From NCBI RefSeq assembly GCF_004912195.1, contig NZ_STGW01000003.1:1-64000 (forward strand): a stretch of 64,000 nt of DNA, given 5' to 3'. Origin of the DNA: Nocardioides caeni. Its GTDB lineage: Bacteria > Actinomycetota > Actinomycetes > Propionibacteriales > Nocardioidaceae. The notes under the pieces are model-generated. The model did no database searches, was not told where the DNA came from, and worked only from the letters and a program-made list of their open reading frames with translations. Positions within the stretch are counted from its first letter, which is position 1; each line of letters opens with the position of its first letter. Below, piece after piece: positions 37,133-47,363 of the stretch. Made by a program: the position numbers and the translations under genes.

Positions 37133-38541
37133 TCGCCTCCTGCCGGTTCGGCGATCAGGTCGACGCCGTCGGTGTCGATGACCACCGCGCGGATCATGTC
37201 ACCGATCCGGGCTCCGGGGACGCCGACCACGCGGGTCGTCCCGTCCACCTCGGGGCCCTGCTGGGCCGCACGACCCTCCACGGTGCCGTCACCGGTCTCG
37301 TCGGGGTCGATCTCCTCGACCAGGACCTCGACGACCGAGCCGACCCGTTCGGCCGCCCGCTCGCTCGTGAGCTCTCCGACCAGGTCGGTCAGGTGCTGCA
37401 CGCGGGCGAAGATCTCGTCCTCGTCCAGCTTGCCGTCGAAGGTCTCGGCCTCCGTGCCGTCCTCGTCGGAGTAGCCGAACACGCCCGTGACGTCGAGCCG
37501 CGCCGCGACGAGGAAGTCGCACAGCGTCTGGAACTCCGCCTCGGTCTCCCCGGGGAAGCCGACGATGACGTTGGAGCGGAAGCCGGCCTCCGGAGCGAGC
37601 GCCCGGGCCTGGTCGAGCAGGCCGAGGAAGCTGTCCGGGTCACCGAAGCGGCGCATCCGGCGCAGCACCGTCGCGCTGGCGTGCTGGAAGGACAGGTCGA
37701 AGTAGGGCGCGACGCCGGGCGTCGTGGCGATGGCACGGATCAGACCGGGCCGGGTCTCGGCCGGCTGCAGGTAGGACACCCGCACGCGCTCGATGCCCTC
37801 GACCGCGACCAGCTCCGGGAGCATCGTCTCGAGCAGGCCGAGGTCGCCGAGGTCCTTGCCGTAGGACGTGGAGTTCTCGGAGACCAGGAAGAGCTCCTTG
37901 ACGCCCTCCCCGGCCAGCCACTGCGCCTCCAGGAGTACGTCGGACGGGCGCCGGCTGACGAAGGAGCCGCGGAACATCGGGATCGCGCAGAAGGTGCACC
38001 GTCGGTCGCAGCCGCTCGCGAGCTTGAGCGGTGCCATCGGCCCGCTGTCGAGCCGGCGGCGGAAGTCGGTGGTGGCCGAAGCGTCCGCGACGGCCTGCCG
38101 CTCGGACGGCGTGATCGGCAGCAGCTTGCGCCGGTCCTGCGGCGTGTGCGGATGCGGCTTCTCGCCGGCGAGGATTGAGCGGAGTCGGCCCGAGATGTCC
38201 TGGTAATCGTCGAAGCCGAGGACCGCGTCCGCTTCGGGCAGCGAGGTCGCCAGCTCGGCGCCGTAGCGTTCGGCGAGGCAGCCCACGGCGACGACCGCCT
38301 GGGGACGGCCCGTCTCCTTGAGGTCCGCGGCGGCGAGCAGGGTGTCGATCGAGTCCTTCTTGGCCGCGTCGACGAAGCCGCAGGTGTTGACCACCACGGT
38401 GTCGGCGTCCTCGGGGTCCTCGACCAGCGCGAACCCGTCGGCGGCCAGTCGGCCGGCCAGCTCCTCGGAGTCGACGTCGTTGCGCGCGCACCCGAGGGTG
38501 AGCAGCGCGACCGAGACAGGAGTCGTGGGTGTGCTGGTCAT
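37129..38541 (-). CDS. rimO: Ribosomal protein S12 methylthiotransferase RimO
   Basis: 470 residues, radical SAM methylthiotransferase. Three domains: N-terminal UPF0004 ([33 protein letters not shown]), the radical SAM core with [11 protein letters not shown] (about residue 185), and a C-terminal TRAM domain (about 395-460). RimO adds a methylthio group to an Asp of ribosomal protein S12. RimO rather than MiaB is favoured by the GCARN N-terminus and length. A TAGGCT lies 9 nt upstream of ATG 38541, so the leader would be very short. It heads the rimO-pgsA pair. Confidence 0.95.
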   Translation of the reverse strand: MTSTPTTPVSVALLTLGCARNDVDSEELAGRLAADGFALVEDPEDADTVVVNTCGFVDAAKKDSIDTLLAAADLKETGRPQAVVAVGCLAERYGAELATSLPEADAVLGFDDYQDISGRLRSILAGEKPHPHTPQDRRKLLPITPSERQAVADASATTDFRRRLDSGPMAPLKLASGCDRRCTFCAIPMFRGSFVSRRPSDVLLEAQWLAGEGVKELFLVSENSTSYGKDLGDLGLLETMLPELVAVEGIERVRVSYLQPAETRPGLIRAIATTPGVAPYFDLSFQHASATVLRRMRRFGDPDSFLGLLDQARALAPEAGFRSNVIVGFPGETEAEFQTLCDFLVAARLDVTGVFGYSDEDGTEAETFDGKLDEDEIFARVQHLTDLVGELTSERAAERVGSVVEVLVEEIDPDETGDGTVEGRAAQQGPEVDGTTRVVGVPGARIGDMIRAVVIDTDGVDLIAEPAGGE

Positions 38542-38599
38542 GGCCGGTCGAGCCTACTCGGACCGGCCGTCTGACCGGGATTCGTCAGTGCTATCCCTC

Positions 38600-38659
38600 G
38601 TGCTGCCCCACGTGCTGCCCCACGTGCTGCCCCACGTGCTGCCCCACGTGCTGCCCTCA
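38600..38659. repeat. 12-bp tandem repeat, five units
   Basis: Four perfect copies of GTGCTGCCCCAC followed by a fifth (GTGCTGCCCTCA) whose last three bases are the stop codon of the rodZ-like gene. Each junction forms the palindrome CACGTG. It lies between the rodZ-like stop and the rimO promoter. Confidence 0.9.
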
Positions 38660-40435
38660 GGGGGCGACCAGGGTCTTGGAGACCTCGGCCCCGGTGTCGC
38701 CCAGCGCCTGGGCGTCGTCCTTGCCGAGCGCGTAGGTCACCGAACCGTCGGAGGTCCAGATCCGCACGGGGGCGACCACCTGGAGCACGGAGGTCTGGCC
38801 GAAGGCGAGATTGCCGTCGAAGACGACGTCGCCGGCGCCGTCGCGCACCACCAGCTGTGCGCCGCCGCCCGCCGCGGTGAGCGTGACCTTGACCGGGTCA
38901 CCCTGCACGTTCGCGGACTGCGAGACGCCGTTGCGGTTGATGATCGCCGGGGTGTCGCCGACCGTCGCAGGTCCGTCGAGCACCAGACGCGCGACCGACC
39001 ACAGGAGGATGCCGGCCATCACGAAGGCGATCAACACCGACCAATTGCGGCCACCGCGCGTGCTGCGGATCGGGCCACCCGTGCCCGTCGCGAGCTCGGA
39101 GGCGAAGACCCGGCGCGGGTCGACGGGCGCGTGGGCATAGCGCTCGTCGTAGGAGGCGACGAGGGGGCCTGCGTCGATGCCGAGCACGCGGGCGAGGGTC
39201 CGCAGGTGACCGCGGGCATAGAAGTCGCCGCCACACGGCCCGAAGTCGTCGACCTCGATCGCCTCGATGACGTGGGGGCGGATGCGGGTCCGGTCGGCGA
39301 GCTGGTCGATGGTGAGCCGCAGCCGCTCGCGCGCGGCTGAGATCTCGGTCCCGACGACCGGGTCGAGGGCCGGCCGCACGGTGAGGTCGTCGAGCACCGT
39401 GGTGATGGCCGTGACGTCGGCGCCGGGCGTCGCGGCGACGGTCGGGCGCGGGGATCCCTCGAGCTCGACACGAGCGGCGAGCACGGTGGTCCGCCCCGGC
39501 TCGGGGGCGGGCTCGTCCGCCGCGACGGCGGCGATCTCGCCGGTCGACTCCGTGTCGGCCTCGTCCAGCAGGATCTCGTCGGTGGTCTCGACGTCCGCGG
39601 TCTCCCCCGCGTCCGGACCCTGTCGGGCCTCGCGGATCGCGGCCATCCGGTCGCGCAGGCGGTCGAGCTCGTCGGCGGCCATGCCGCGCAGACCCTCGCG
39701 GGCCACCGGCTCCGCGACGAGCGCCTCGGCGCCCCCGTCGGCCCGGTCGGGCTGGTCGGTGACCTGGTCCTCTCCCCGGGTCGGCGCGTCACCGTCGAGG
39801 CCGGCGGTGACGCGGGCGGCGATGCCGCCCTGACCGGCGAGGGTCGGCGCGTCCTCGTCGCGGTAGAGGTCGCTCAGCGTCGGCACGCTGGGGCGCGGTC
39901 GCTCCGGCTCCTCGTCGAGCCCCGGGACGACCTCGACCACGTCGGCGCGGCCGTCGGCGAGCGCGGCGAGGTCGTCGCTGAGCGAGGAGGTGTCCGTGCC
40001 GGCCAGCCGCGTGGCCAGGGTGAGCGGGACGACGAGCTGCTGTCCGTCGTACCCGTCGACGAGGAGGTGTCCGTCGTGCAGCAGGCCGCGACGGGGCAGG
40101 TGCTCGAGGCAGTCGATCTCCGGCCACGAGATGCCCTGCCAGCGCGATCCCTCGCGCAAGCGGACGCCGTGGTCGTCCGCGACCAGCAGCGGCGCGCGGC
40201 TGTCGACGAGTGCGGCGGCGTGGGCGACGGTGACGACCGCCAGCACGGCGAGCGCGAGCCAATCCAGTGCCGTGCCGCCGGTGAGGGCACGGGCGGCGAA
40301 GGCGATGGTCAGCAGGGCGGAGATGCCGCCGACGGCGGCGGACAGCGCCGCGTTGCGGCGGACCTCGACCTGCTGACCGGAGGCAGCGGGCGTTTCGTGC
40401 TGGGAGCGCTCGGTGGTCTTGGACATGTTGCTCAC
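38657..40435 (-). CDS. RodZ-like membrane protein with extended N-terminus
   Basis: 592 residues. Two N-terminal hydrophobic segments and a PH-like stretch (about 27-150), an acidic linker (about 160-360), a helix-turn-helix domain (about 365-435: [31 protein letters not shown]), one transmembrane segment (about 463-485), and an extracytoplasmic DUF4115 domain. HTH-TM-DUF4115 is the RodZ layout, linking MreB or cell-shape machinery to the membrane. The first 360 residues are not part of classical RodZ. It overlaps the ftsK stop by GTGA; ATG 40426 with GGAGG 10 nt upstream is an equally good start. Confidence 0.82.
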   Translation of the reverse strand: MSNMSKTTERSQHETPAASGQQVEVRRNAALSAAVGGISALLTIAFAARALTGGTALDWLALAVLAVVTVAHAAALVDSRAPLLVADDHGVRLREGSRWQGISWPEIDCLEHLPRRGLLHDGHLLVDGYDGQQLVVPLTLATRLAGTDTSSLSDDLAALADGRADVVEVVPGLDEEPERPRPSVPTLSDLYRDEDAPTLAGQGGIAARVTAGLDGDAPTRGEDQVTDQPDRADGGAEALVAEPVAREGLRGMAADELDRLRDRMAAIREARQGPDAGETADVETTDEILLDEADTESTGEIAAVAADEPAPEPGRTTVLAARVELEGSPRPTVAATPGADVTAITTVLDDLTVRPALDPVVGTEISAARERLRLTIDQLADRTRIRPHVIEAIEVDDFGPCGGDFYARGHLRTLARVLGIDAGPLVASYDERYAHAPVDPRRVFASELATGTGGPIRSTRGGRNWSVLIAFVMAGILLWSVARLVLDGPATVGDTPAIINRNGVSQSANVQGDPVKVTLTAAGGGAQLVVRDGAGDVVFDGNLAFGQTSVLQVVAPVRIWTSDGSVTYALGKDDAQALGDTGAEVSKTLVAP

Positions 40436-43074
40436 GCCTCCCCCTGGATGGTCATGATCACGGCGTCGATCTCGTCGGGCTTGACCAGGACGTCACGTGC
40501 CTTGGACCCCTCACTGGGTCCGACGACGCCCCGGCTCTCGAGGATGTCCATCAGCCGGCCGGCCTTGGCGAAGCCGACCCGGAGCTTGCGTTGCAGCATC
40601 GACGTCGAGCCGAACTGCGTGGAGACGACCAGCTCGATGGCCTGGACCACGAGGTCCATGTCGTCGCCGATGTCGTCGTCGAGCACCTTGTTGCTGGCCG
40701 CCGGCGCCGTCACGTCCTCGCGATAGCTCGGCTCGAGCTGGGTCTTGCAGTGCTTGACGACCTGGTGGATCTCCTGCTCGGTGACCCAGGCCCCCTGGAC
40801 CCGGATCGGCTTCGACGCGCCCATCGGCAGGAAGAGTCCGTCTCCCTGGCCGACGAGCTTCTCGGCGCCCGGGGTGTCGAGGATGACGCGGCTGTCGGCG
40901 AGGCTGGAGGTCGCGAAGGCGAGCCGGGACGGCACGTTGGCCTTGATCAGACCGGTCACGACGTCCACCGACGGACGCTGGGTGGCCAGCACCAGGTGGA
41001 TGCCGGCGGCACGGGCGAGCTGGGTGATCCGGACGATCGAGCTCTCGACGTCGCGGGGCGCGACCATCATCAGGTCGGCGAGCTCGTCGACGATGACCAG
41101 CAGGTAGGGGTACGGCGTCAGGACCCGCTCGCTGCCGGCGGGCACCTCGACCTTGCCCTCGCGCACCGCCTTGTTGAAGTCGTTGATGTGGCGGAAGCCG
41201 AAGTTCGCGAGGTCGTCATAGCGCATGTCCATCTCGCGACAGACCCACTCGAGCGCCTCGGCGGCCTTCTTGGGGTTGGTGATGATCGGCGTGATCAGGT
41301 GCGGCACGCCCTCGTAGGCGTTGAGCTCGACCCGCTTGGGGTCGACCATGATCATCCGGACCTCGTCGGGCGTGGAGCGCATCAGCACCGAGGTGATCAT
41401 GGAGTTGATGAAGCTCGACTTGCCGGAGCCCGTGGCACCGGCGACGAGCAGGTGCGGCATCTTCGCGAGGTTGGCGACCACGAAGCCGCCTTCGACGTCC
41501 TTGCCGAGACCGGACACCAGCGGGTGGTGGTCGTTGCGGGCGACATTGGACCGGAGCACGTCGCCGAGGGAGACGATCTCCTTGTCGCTGTTGGGGATCT
41601 CCACGCCGACTGCCGACTTGCCGGGGATCGGGCTGAGGATCCGCACGTCCTCGGACCCGACGGCATAAGAGATGTTGCGCTGGACGCCCAGGATCTTCTC
41701 CACCTTGACCCCGGTGCCGAGCTCGATCTCATAGCGGGTGACCGTGGGACCGCGGGTGTAGCCGGTGACCTGGGCGTCGACGTTGAACTCGTCGAGCACG
41801 GTCTGCAGCCTCATCACGACCTCGTCGCTGGCCTTGGAGCGCGCCCGGTGCGGGTCGCCCGGCTTGAGCGCGGAGGCATCGGGGAGGGTGTAGACGATGT
41901 CGCCCGACAGGGCCAGCTGCTCCACGCGCTGCGGCAGGTCGGCATGGGGCGGCGGCTCGAGGTCGCCCGTCTCGTCGGCGTCGGCGCGCGCGGCCTTCGC
42001 GGCGGCGCGGGACTCCAGTGCGCTCATCCCGGCCTCGGACAGGCCCGGCATGACGGGCTCGTCGTCGACGAGAGGCAGGTCGATGGGCTCCTCGAGCTCC
42101 ATCGACTCCTCGACGGCCGCGTCCTTCTTGCGACGCCGCTTCTTGGGTTCTGCGAGGACCGGCGAGTCGTAGGCGGGGTCGCCCATCCGCTCGAAGGTGT
42201 CGTCAAGGTTGAAGAGCTGCGTGTCGTCGCCCGCGTCGTCGTGGTGACGTCCGAGAAGCGTGTCAGCCAGATCGCGCAGCCGGTCGGGGACGCGGTAGAG
42301 CGGCGTGGCCGTGATGACGAGGACGCCGAAGAAGCCCAGCAGCGCGAGCAGGGCGACCACGACAGCAGGGGCGCGGAGCAGGTCCAGCAGCAGGGCCGAG
42401 ACGACGTACCCGACGGCGCCGCCGCCCTCGCGCAGGGCCGAGGTGTCGCCCTGGACGGGCTCAGGGCTGCCATTGGCGATGTGCACGATCCCGAGCAGGC
42501 CGAAGGACAGCGCCGACCAGCCGATGACCTGGCGCCCGGCGGGACCGTTGCCGACCGGATCACGAATGATCCGCCACCCGGCGAGCAGCACCAGGAGCGG
42601 GACGAACCAGCCGATCTTGCCGACGGTGCCCGACACGACCGTGCGGGTGAAGTCCATGACGCCGCCGGGCACCTCGAACCACACGCCGGCAGCGATGATG
42701 AGGGCGACGGCCCACAGCAGCAGGCCGAGGCCGTCGCGGCGCTGCTCCTTCTCGATGTCGCGGGCACCGTGGCCCACGCCGCGGGCGACCGCGCCGATGC
42801 CATGGGCGAACGCGAGCCAGACCGCGACGATGCCGCGGCCCAGGCCAGTGAAGAGCCGCGCGACCGGTCCGGGACCGCTCCGCACGGCGCGCGGAGCCGG
42901 GCGACGTGCCGCGGTCTTCTTGGCCGCGGGTCGCTTCTTGCTCGTGTTGTTGGTCGTCGACTTGCTGGTCGTACTACGGGATCGCGAGCTGGAGGCCTTC
43001 TTCGCGCCACTCGAGCGTGAGGTCGACCCGGTCCTGCTGCGCGACGCCGTCGGGGAAGACGTACGGGTCGCCAT
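40432..43074 (-). CDS. ftsK: DNA translocase FtsK
   Basis: 880 residues. A basic Ser/Thr/Lys-rich N-terminus (1-70) precedes four to five membrane helices (about 115-290), a linker, the alpha/beta motor (about 420-790; Walker [10 protein letters not shown] near residue 543, [17 protein letters not shown], Walker [14 protein letters not shown]), and the C-terminal gamma winged helix (about 815-880). FtsK pumps chromosome DNA through the septum at division. Order matches the rnj-ftsK neighbourhood of actinobacteria. The promoter (TAGTTT, 7 nt before ATG) looks leaderless. Confidence 0.96.
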   Translation of the reverse strand: MATRTSSPTASRSRTGSTSRSSGAKKASSSRSRSTTSKSTTNNTSKKRPAAKKTAARRPAPRAVRSGPGPVARLFTGLGRGIVAVWLAFAHGIGAVARGVGHGARDIEKEQRRDGLGLLLWAVALIIAAGVWFEVPGGVMDFTRTVVSGTVGKIGWFVPLLVLLAGWRIIRDPVGNGPAGRQVIGWSALSFGLLGIVHIANGSPEPVQGDTSALREGGGAVGYVVSALLLDLLRAPAVVVALLALLGFFGVLVITATPLYRVPDRLRDLADTLLGRHHDDAGDDTQLFNLDDTFERMGDPAYDSPVLAEPKKRRRKKDAAVEESMELEEPIDLPLVDDEPVMPGLSEAGMSALESRAAAKAARADADETGDLEPPPHADLPQRVEQLALSGDIVYTLPDASALKPGDPHRARSKASDEVVMRLQTVLDEFNVDAQVTGYTRGPTVTRYEIELGTGVKVEKILGVQRNISYAVGSEDVRILSPIPGKSAVGVEIPNSDKEIVSLGDVLRSNVARNDHHPLVSGLGKDVEGGFVVANLAKMPHLLVAGATGSGKSSFINSMITSVLMRSTPDEVRMIMVDPKRVELNAYEGVPHLITPIITNPKKAAEALEWVCREMDMRYDDLANFGFRHINDFNKAVREGKVEVPAGSERVLTPYPYLLVIVDELADLMMVAPRDVESSIVRITQLARAAGIHLVLATQRPSVDVVTGLIKANVPSRLAFATSSLADSRVILDTPGAEKLVGQGDGLFLPMGASKPIRVQGAWVTEQEIHQVVKHCKTQLEPSYREDVTAPAASNKVLDDDIGDDMDLVVQAIELVVSTQFGSTSMLQRKLRVGFAKAGRLMDILESRGVVGPSEGSKARDVLVKPDEIDAVIMTIQGEA

Positions 43075-43081
43075 GGTTCAC

Positions 43082-43087
43082 AAACTA
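43082..43087 (-). promoter_or_regulatory. Leaderless promoter -10 element (ftsK)
   Basis: TAGTTT on the minus strand, 7 nt before ATG 43074, in an AT-richer patch. Confidence 0.5.
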
Positions 43088-43130
43088 CCCACAAGTCCCA
43101 TCAGTCACAGGGACAACACGCGCGGTAATG

Positions 43131-43245
43131 CTGAGCGGCGTCCGGCGCGTGCGCTGGCAAGGCGGAGCCGCGCAGGCGACCTTGGAAGCGAAGCGGTCGT
43201 CAAGCGGCGACAACGCCGCCAGCGTGCGTGCCGGGCGTCGCTCAG
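43131..43245. repeat. Large inverted repeat between ftsK and rnj
   Basis: Arms 43131-43158 (CTGAGCGGCG...GCTGGC) and 43218-43245 (GCCAGCGTG...CTCAG) pair over 28 positions, 23 Watson-Crick and 5 G-U when read as plus-strand RNA. The 59-bp centre carries further self-complementarity (GGCGACC / GGTCGTC). The right arm covers the rnj stop codon. It may be a REP/MITE-like element or an RNA structure at the 3' end of rnj. Confidence 0.75.
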
Positions 43246-44927
43246 GCTTCAACCACGACCGGGATGATCATGGGCCGGCGCTTGTGGGCGTTGCTGACCC
43301 AGCGCCCGATGGTGCGCCGAACCACCTGCTGCAGCTGGTAGGAGTCGGTGGTGCCCTCGGAGAGCGCTCGGTTGACGGCGTCGATGATGGGCTGCTTGAT
43401 GGGCTCGAAGTCGGAGTCGGCCCAGGCGTGGCCGCGGGCGTGGATCTCGGGGCCCGCGGAGATCTTGCCGCTCACGGAGTCGACCACGAGGATCACCGAG
43501 ACGAAGCCCTCCTCCCCCAGGATCCGGCGGTCCTTGAGCTCGGACTCCGTCACGTCGCCGACGGACTGCCCGTCGACGAAGACGTAGCCGCACTCGACCT
43601 TGCCCGTCACGGACGCGACACCGTCGACGAGGTCGACGACGACGCCGTCCTCGGCGTAGACGACGTTCTCGACACCGGTCTGCCGGGCCAGGTCGCCGTT
43701 GGCGAGCATGTGGCGGACCTCGCCGTGGACCGGCAGGACGTTGCGCGGCTTGACGATGTTGTAGCAGTAGAGGAGCTCGCCGGCGCTGGCGTGACCGCTG
43801 ACGTGGACCAGGGCGTTGCCCTTGTGGACGACGCGGGCGCCGAGGCGCGAGAGGCCGTTGATGACCCGGTAGACGGCGTTCTCGTTGCCGGGGATCAGGC
43901 TGGAGGCGAGGACGACGGTGTCGCCCTCCTGCAGGTGCACGAAGTGGTGGTTGCGCTGCGCGATCCTCGCCAGCGCGGACAGCGGCTCACCCTGGGAGCC
44001 GGTGGAGATCAGCACCTGGCGCTCGGGGGCCAGGTTGGCAAGCTCCTTGGCCTCGACCATGACACCCGGGGGGACGTTGAGGTAGCCGAGGTCGCGGGCG
44101 ATCGCCATGTTGCGGACCATCGAGCGGCCGACGTAGGCGACCTTGCGGTTGTGCTTCACCGCGGCGTCGAGGACCTGCTGGACCCGGTGGACGTGGGACG
44201 CGAAGCAGGCGACGATGATGCGCTGCTGCGACTCCGCGAACGCCTGCTCGAGGACAGGCGTGATCTTGCGCTCGGGCGTGGTGAAGCCGGGGACCTCGGC
44301 GTTGGTGGAGTCGGTGAGGAAGAGGTCGACGCCCTCCTCCCCCAGACGGGCGAACGCCCGCAGGTCGGTGATCCGGCCGTCCAGCGGCAGCTGGTCCATC
44401 TTGAAGTCGCCGGTGTGGAGCACCAGTCCCGCGCCGGTCCGGATCGCGACCGCGAGGGCGTCGGGGATGGAGTGGTTGACCGCGACGAACTCCAGCTCGA
44501 AGGGGCCGAAGGTGATCTTCTCCCCCTCCTTGACCGTGTAGAACGGCGTCTGCCGCAGCCGGTGCTCCCGCAGCTTGGAGTTGACCAGTGCCAGCGTCAG
44601 CTCCGAGCCGACGAGCGGGATGTCCTGCCGCTCACGGAGGAGGTACGGCGTCGCGCCGATGTGGTCCTCGTGCCCGTGGGTGAGCACGATCGCCTCGATC
44701 GCGTCGAGCCGGTCCCGGATCGGGCCGAAGTCGGGGAGGATCAGGTCGACACCCGGCTGGTGGTCGTCGGGGAAGAGGACGCCGCAGTCGACGACGAGCA
44801 GCCGGCCGTCGTACTCGAAGACGGTCATGTTGCGGCCGACCTCGCCGAGGCCGCCCAGCGGGATGACCCGCAGACCGCCCTTCGGCAGCGCCGGCGGTGC
44901 GGAGAGCTCGGGGTGCGGGTGCGACAT
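43242..44927 (-). CDS. rnj: Ribonuclease J
   Basis: 561 residues. Metallo-beta-lactamase/beta-CASP nuclease acting as 5'-3' exo- and endoribonuclease in RNA maturation and decay. The zinc motif LTHGHEDHIGA is near residue 85, HSIPDA and HTGDFKMD further on, and the beta-CASP/RMMBL elements VHVSGHAS and LPVHGE near residue 400. The start ATG 44927 overlaps the dapA stop (TGATG), so it is co-translated with dapA, as in other actinobacteria. Normal length. Confidence 0.96.
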   Translation of the reverse strand: MSHPHPELSAPPALPKGGLRVIPLGGLGEVGRNMTVFEYDGRLLVVDCGVLFPDDHQPGVDLILPDFGPIRDRLDAIEAIVLTHGHEDHIGATPYLLRERQDIPLVGSELTLALVNSKLREHRLRQTPFYTVKEGEKITFGPFELEFVAVNHSIPDALAVAIRTGAGLVLHTGDFKMDQLPLDGRITDLRAFARLGEEGVDLFLTDSTNAEVPGFTTPERKITPVLEQAFAESQQRIIVACFASHVHRVQQVLDAAVKHNRKVAYVGRSMVRNMAIARDLGYLNVPPGVMVEAKELANLAPERQVLISTGSQGEPLSALARIAQRNHHFVHLQEGDTVVLASSLIPGNENAVYRVINGLSRLGARVVHKGNALVHVSGHASAGELLYCYNIVKPRNVLPVHGEVRHMLANGDLARQTGVENVVYAEDGVVVDLVDGVASVTGKVECGYVFVDGQSVGDVTESELKDRRILGEEGFVSVILVVDSVSGKISAGPEIHARGHAWADSDFEPIKQPIIDAVNRALSEGTTDSYQLQQVVRRTIGRWVSNAHKRRPMIIPVVVEA

Positions 44928-45814
44928 CAGAGGAGACCCGCCGCGTCGAGACCGGCGCGCAGGGCCGCGACCTCGGCCCCATCGAGGGCCATCAACGGTG
45001 ATCTGACCGACCTGTTGTCGAGCACACCGAGAAGCTCCAGAGCGGCCTTGGCGGTCGTCGCGCCGTAGTTGGACACGCCCATGATCGCCTCGAACGCCGG
45101 GATCAGCCGGGTGTGGATCGCGAGCGCGCCGGCGACGTCACCGGCGCGGAAGGTGTCGATCATCGAGCGCAGCTGGGAGCCGGCGGCGTGACCGACGACC
45201 GACACGAGGCCGACCGCGCCGTAGGCGAGGTAGCCGAGCGTGTTGACGTCGTCGCCGGAATAGACCGAGTAGCCGAGGTCGACGAGCTCCGCGGTGCGCG
45301 GGAGGTCGCCGGTCGCCTCCTTGACGGAGATCACGGTGTCCCACTGCTTCGCGGCGGAGTAGGTCTCGAGGGCGATGTTGGTGCCGGTGCGGCCCGGGAC
45401 GTCGTAGAGCATGACCGGGACGGCGGTTGCCTCGACGACCTGGCGGAAGTGCTCGAGGACGCCTGCCTGGCTGGGCTTGTTGTAGTAGGGCGTGACGAGC
45501 AGGAGCCCGTCGGCGCCGACCTTCTCGGCCTGGCGGGCGAGCTCGACCGAGTGGCGGGTGTCGTTGGTGCCGACCCCTGCGACGACCTTGGCGCGGCCGC
45601 CGACGGCGTCCTTGACCGCGGCGAGGGTCTCGCCGTCCTCCGCACCGGTGGTGGTCGGCGACTCGCCGGTGGTGCCGGACACCACGAGGCCGTCGTTGCC
45701 GTTGTCCACCAGGTACTTGGCGACCTTCTGCACCGCATCCAGGTCGACGGAGCCGTCTTCGCGGAAGGGGGTCACCATCGCCGTGAGCATGGTGCCGAAG
45801 GGTGCAGAAGTCAT
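44927..45814 (-). CDS. dapA: 4-hydroxy-tetrahydrodipicolinate synthase
   Basis: 295 residues, class I aldolase fold. It condenses pyruvate with aspartate semialdehyde in lysine and meso-diaminopimelate synthesis. The Schiff-base lysine is in VISVKEATG, the active-site Tyr in TPYYNKPSQ, and SGTTGESPT marks the pyruvate site. ATG 45814 is preferred over ATG 45835 because TAGGCT lies exactly 7 nt upstream, which fits a leaderless transcript, and because it gives the family N-terminus. Operon dapA-rnj. Confidence 0.95.
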   Translation of the reverse strand: MTSAPFGTMLTAMVTPFREDGSVDLDAVQKVAKYLVDNGNDGLVVSGTTGESPTTTGAEDGETLAAVKDAVGGRAKVVAGVGTNDTRHSVELARQAEKVGADGLLLVTPYYNKPSQAGVLEHFRQVVEATAVPVMLYDVPGRTGTNIALETYSAAKQWDTVISVKEATGDLPRTAELVDLGYSVYSGDDVNTLGYLAYGAVGLVSVVGHAAGSQLRSMIDTFRAGDVAGALAIHTRLIPAFEAIMGVSNYGATTAKAALELLGVLDNRSVRSPLMALDGAEVAALRAGLDAAGLL

Positions 45815-45821
45815 GACCACC

Positions 45822-45827
45822 AGCCTA
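45822..45827 (-). promoter_or_regulatory. Leaderless promoter -10 element (dapA)
   Basis: TAGGCT on the minus strand, 7 nt before ATG 45814. Confidence 0.55.
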
Positions 45828-45847
45828 TCGCTCATCCGTTGCGACGC

Positions 45848-45874
45848 GGTGGTTGAGGGGCGAGCCTCGAAGCC
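45848..45874. repeat. Shortened copy of the dispersed repeat
   Basis: GGTGGTTGAGG...CGAGCCTCGAAGCC, a truncated variant of the elements at 4, 238 and 7820. It sits between the dapA promoter and the oxidoreductase stop, next to the small hairpin GCCTCA-CACG-TGAGGC. Confidence 0.4.
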
Positions 45875-46822
45875 TCACACGTGAGGCATGACCTCGCTCG
45901 CCACGAGGCGCAGGTGGTCCAGATCGGTGAGGTCGAGGGTCTGCAGGTAGATCCGCTGCGCGCCGAGGTCGGCGTAGCGCCGGATCTTGTCGACGACCTC
46001 CTCGGGCGTGCCGGCCAGGCCATTGGCTCGCAACTCGTCGACCTCCCGGCCGATCGCTGCCGCCCGACGGGCGATCTCCGCCTCGTCGGACCCGACGCAC
46101 AGCACTAGGGCGTTGGACCACGTCAGGTCGTCAGGGTCGCGGCCGATCGCCTCCGCGGCCCGCCGCACCCGGCCGAACTGGAGCGCGGTCGTCTCCTCGT
46201 CGACGAAGGGCAGGTTGAACTCGTCGGCGTACGACGCCGCGAGGGCCGGCGTCTTCCTCGCGCCGAGGCCGCCGATCAGCACCGGCGGGCCGCCGCGGTG
46301 TCCCGAGGTCTGCACCGGCTTCGGCACCGCCGGGCTGTCCGTGAGCTGGTAGTGCTCACCTTCGAAGGTGTAGCGCTCGCCGAGCGGGGTCGCCCACAGC
46401 CCGGTGATCAGCTCGAGCTGCTCGCCGTAGCGCTCGAAGCGCTCACGGGTGTCGGGGAACGGGATCCCGTAGGCCGCGTGCTCCTGGGTGAACCAGCCGG
46501 CGCCGATGCCGAGCTCGACCCGGCCCCCACTCATCTGGTCGACCTGCGCCACCTGGATCGCCAGCACCCCCGGATGACGGAAGGTCGCGCTGGTCATCAT
46601 CGTGCCGAGCCGGATGGTGGTCGTGTCGCGCGCCAGGCCCGCCAGCGTCGTCCACGCGTCGGTCGATCCGGGCAGCCCGTCCCCGCTCATGTGCAGGTAG
46701 TGGTCGCTGCGGAAGAAGGCACCGAAGCCGAGCGTCTCGGCCTCGAGTGCGACGGCCAGCAGGTCGTCGTAGGTCGCACCCTGCTGGGGTTCGGTGAACA
46801 CGCGGAGCTCGACGGATGCCAT
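45875..46822 (-). CDS. LLM-class flavin/F420-dependent oxidoreductase
   Basis: About 315 residues, luciferase-like TIM barrel. Features are FGAFFRSDHYLHM, TTTIRLGTMMTSATFRHPGVLAIQVAQVDQMSGGRVELGIGAGW and the HAAYGIPFP stretch. Members with this GIGAGW pattern in actinobacteria often use F420; the substrate is unknown. ATG 46822 gives the normal N-terminus (MASVELRVF) and has CAGGCT 7 nt upstream; 46849 would overlap dfrA. It follows dfrA by about 13 bp and may share its operon. Confidence 0.85.
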   Translation of the reverse strand: MASVELRVFTEPQQGATYDDLLAVALEAETLGFGAFFRSDHYLHMSGDGLPGSTDAWTTLAGLARDTTTIRLGTMMTSATFRHPGVLAIQVAQVDQMSGGRVELGIGAGWFTQEHAAYGIPFPDTRERFERYGEQLELITGLWATPLGERYTFEGEHYQLTDSPAVPKPVQTSGHRGGPPVLIGGLGARKTPALAASYADEFNLPFVDEETTALQFGRVRRAAEAIGRDPDDLTWSNALVLCVGSDEAEIARRAAAIGREVDELRANGLAGTPEEVVDKIRRYADLGAQRIYLQTLDLTDLDHLRLVASEVMPHV

Positions 46823-46835
46823 GGGGCACAGCCTG

Positions 46836-47363
46836 TCAGGTGCCCCCACACCCGAAGGAGCGCTCCCACCAGACGATGGTGAAGCCGGTGCGGGGCTCGC
46901 GGCGCACCTCGCGCCAGCGGGTGCGGCTGAACTCCGGGTAGTGGGTGTCGCCGTCGGGCGACATCGGGACCTCCGAGATGACCTGCTCGTCGGCGTAGGG
47001 CATCGCGGCGTCGTAGACGGCGGCGCCGCCGCCGATCATCACCTGCGCGTCGGCCAGCTCCGGTCGCCCGGCGATGAGCTGGTCGGCGAGCTCGAGCGCC
47101 TCGGGCAGCGAGTGGGCCACCTCGACGCCGTCGGCGCGCCAGTCGACGTTGCGCGTGACGACGACAGTGATCCGGCCGGGCAGGGGGCGGCCGATGCCCT
47201 CGTGGGTCGTGCGGCCCAGGACCAGGACGTGGCCGATCGTGGTGGCCTTGAAGTGGGCGAAGTCCTCGGGCAGGTGCCACGGGATGTTGGCGTCGGCGCC
47301 GATGACGCCGTTGTCGGCGACGGCGGCGACCATCGTGACCTTGCGGCCGGCGGGAGTCGTCAT
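46836..47363 (-). CDS. dfrA: Dihydrofolate reductase
   Basis: 175 residues. It reduces dihydrofolate to tetrahydrofolate with NADPH, regenerating cofactor used up by ThyA. Signatures are [45 protein letters not shown], and [16 protein letters not shown]. The catalytic acid is in LPEDF. The ATG overlaps the thyA stop (ATGA). It is the trimethoprim target. Confidence 0.95.
   Translation of the reverse strand: MTTPAGRKVTMVAAVADNGVIGADANIPWHLPEDFAHFKATTIGHVLVLGRTTHEGIGRPLPGRITVVVTRNVDWRADGVEVAHSLPEALELADQLIAGRPELADAQVMIGGGAAVYDAAMPYADEQVISEVPMSPDGDTHYPEFSRTRWREVRREPRTGFTIVWWERSFGCGGT

Noticed and set aside
38600-38659. CRISPR array
   Set aside because: Units are 12 bp with no spacers; it is a simple tandem repeat.
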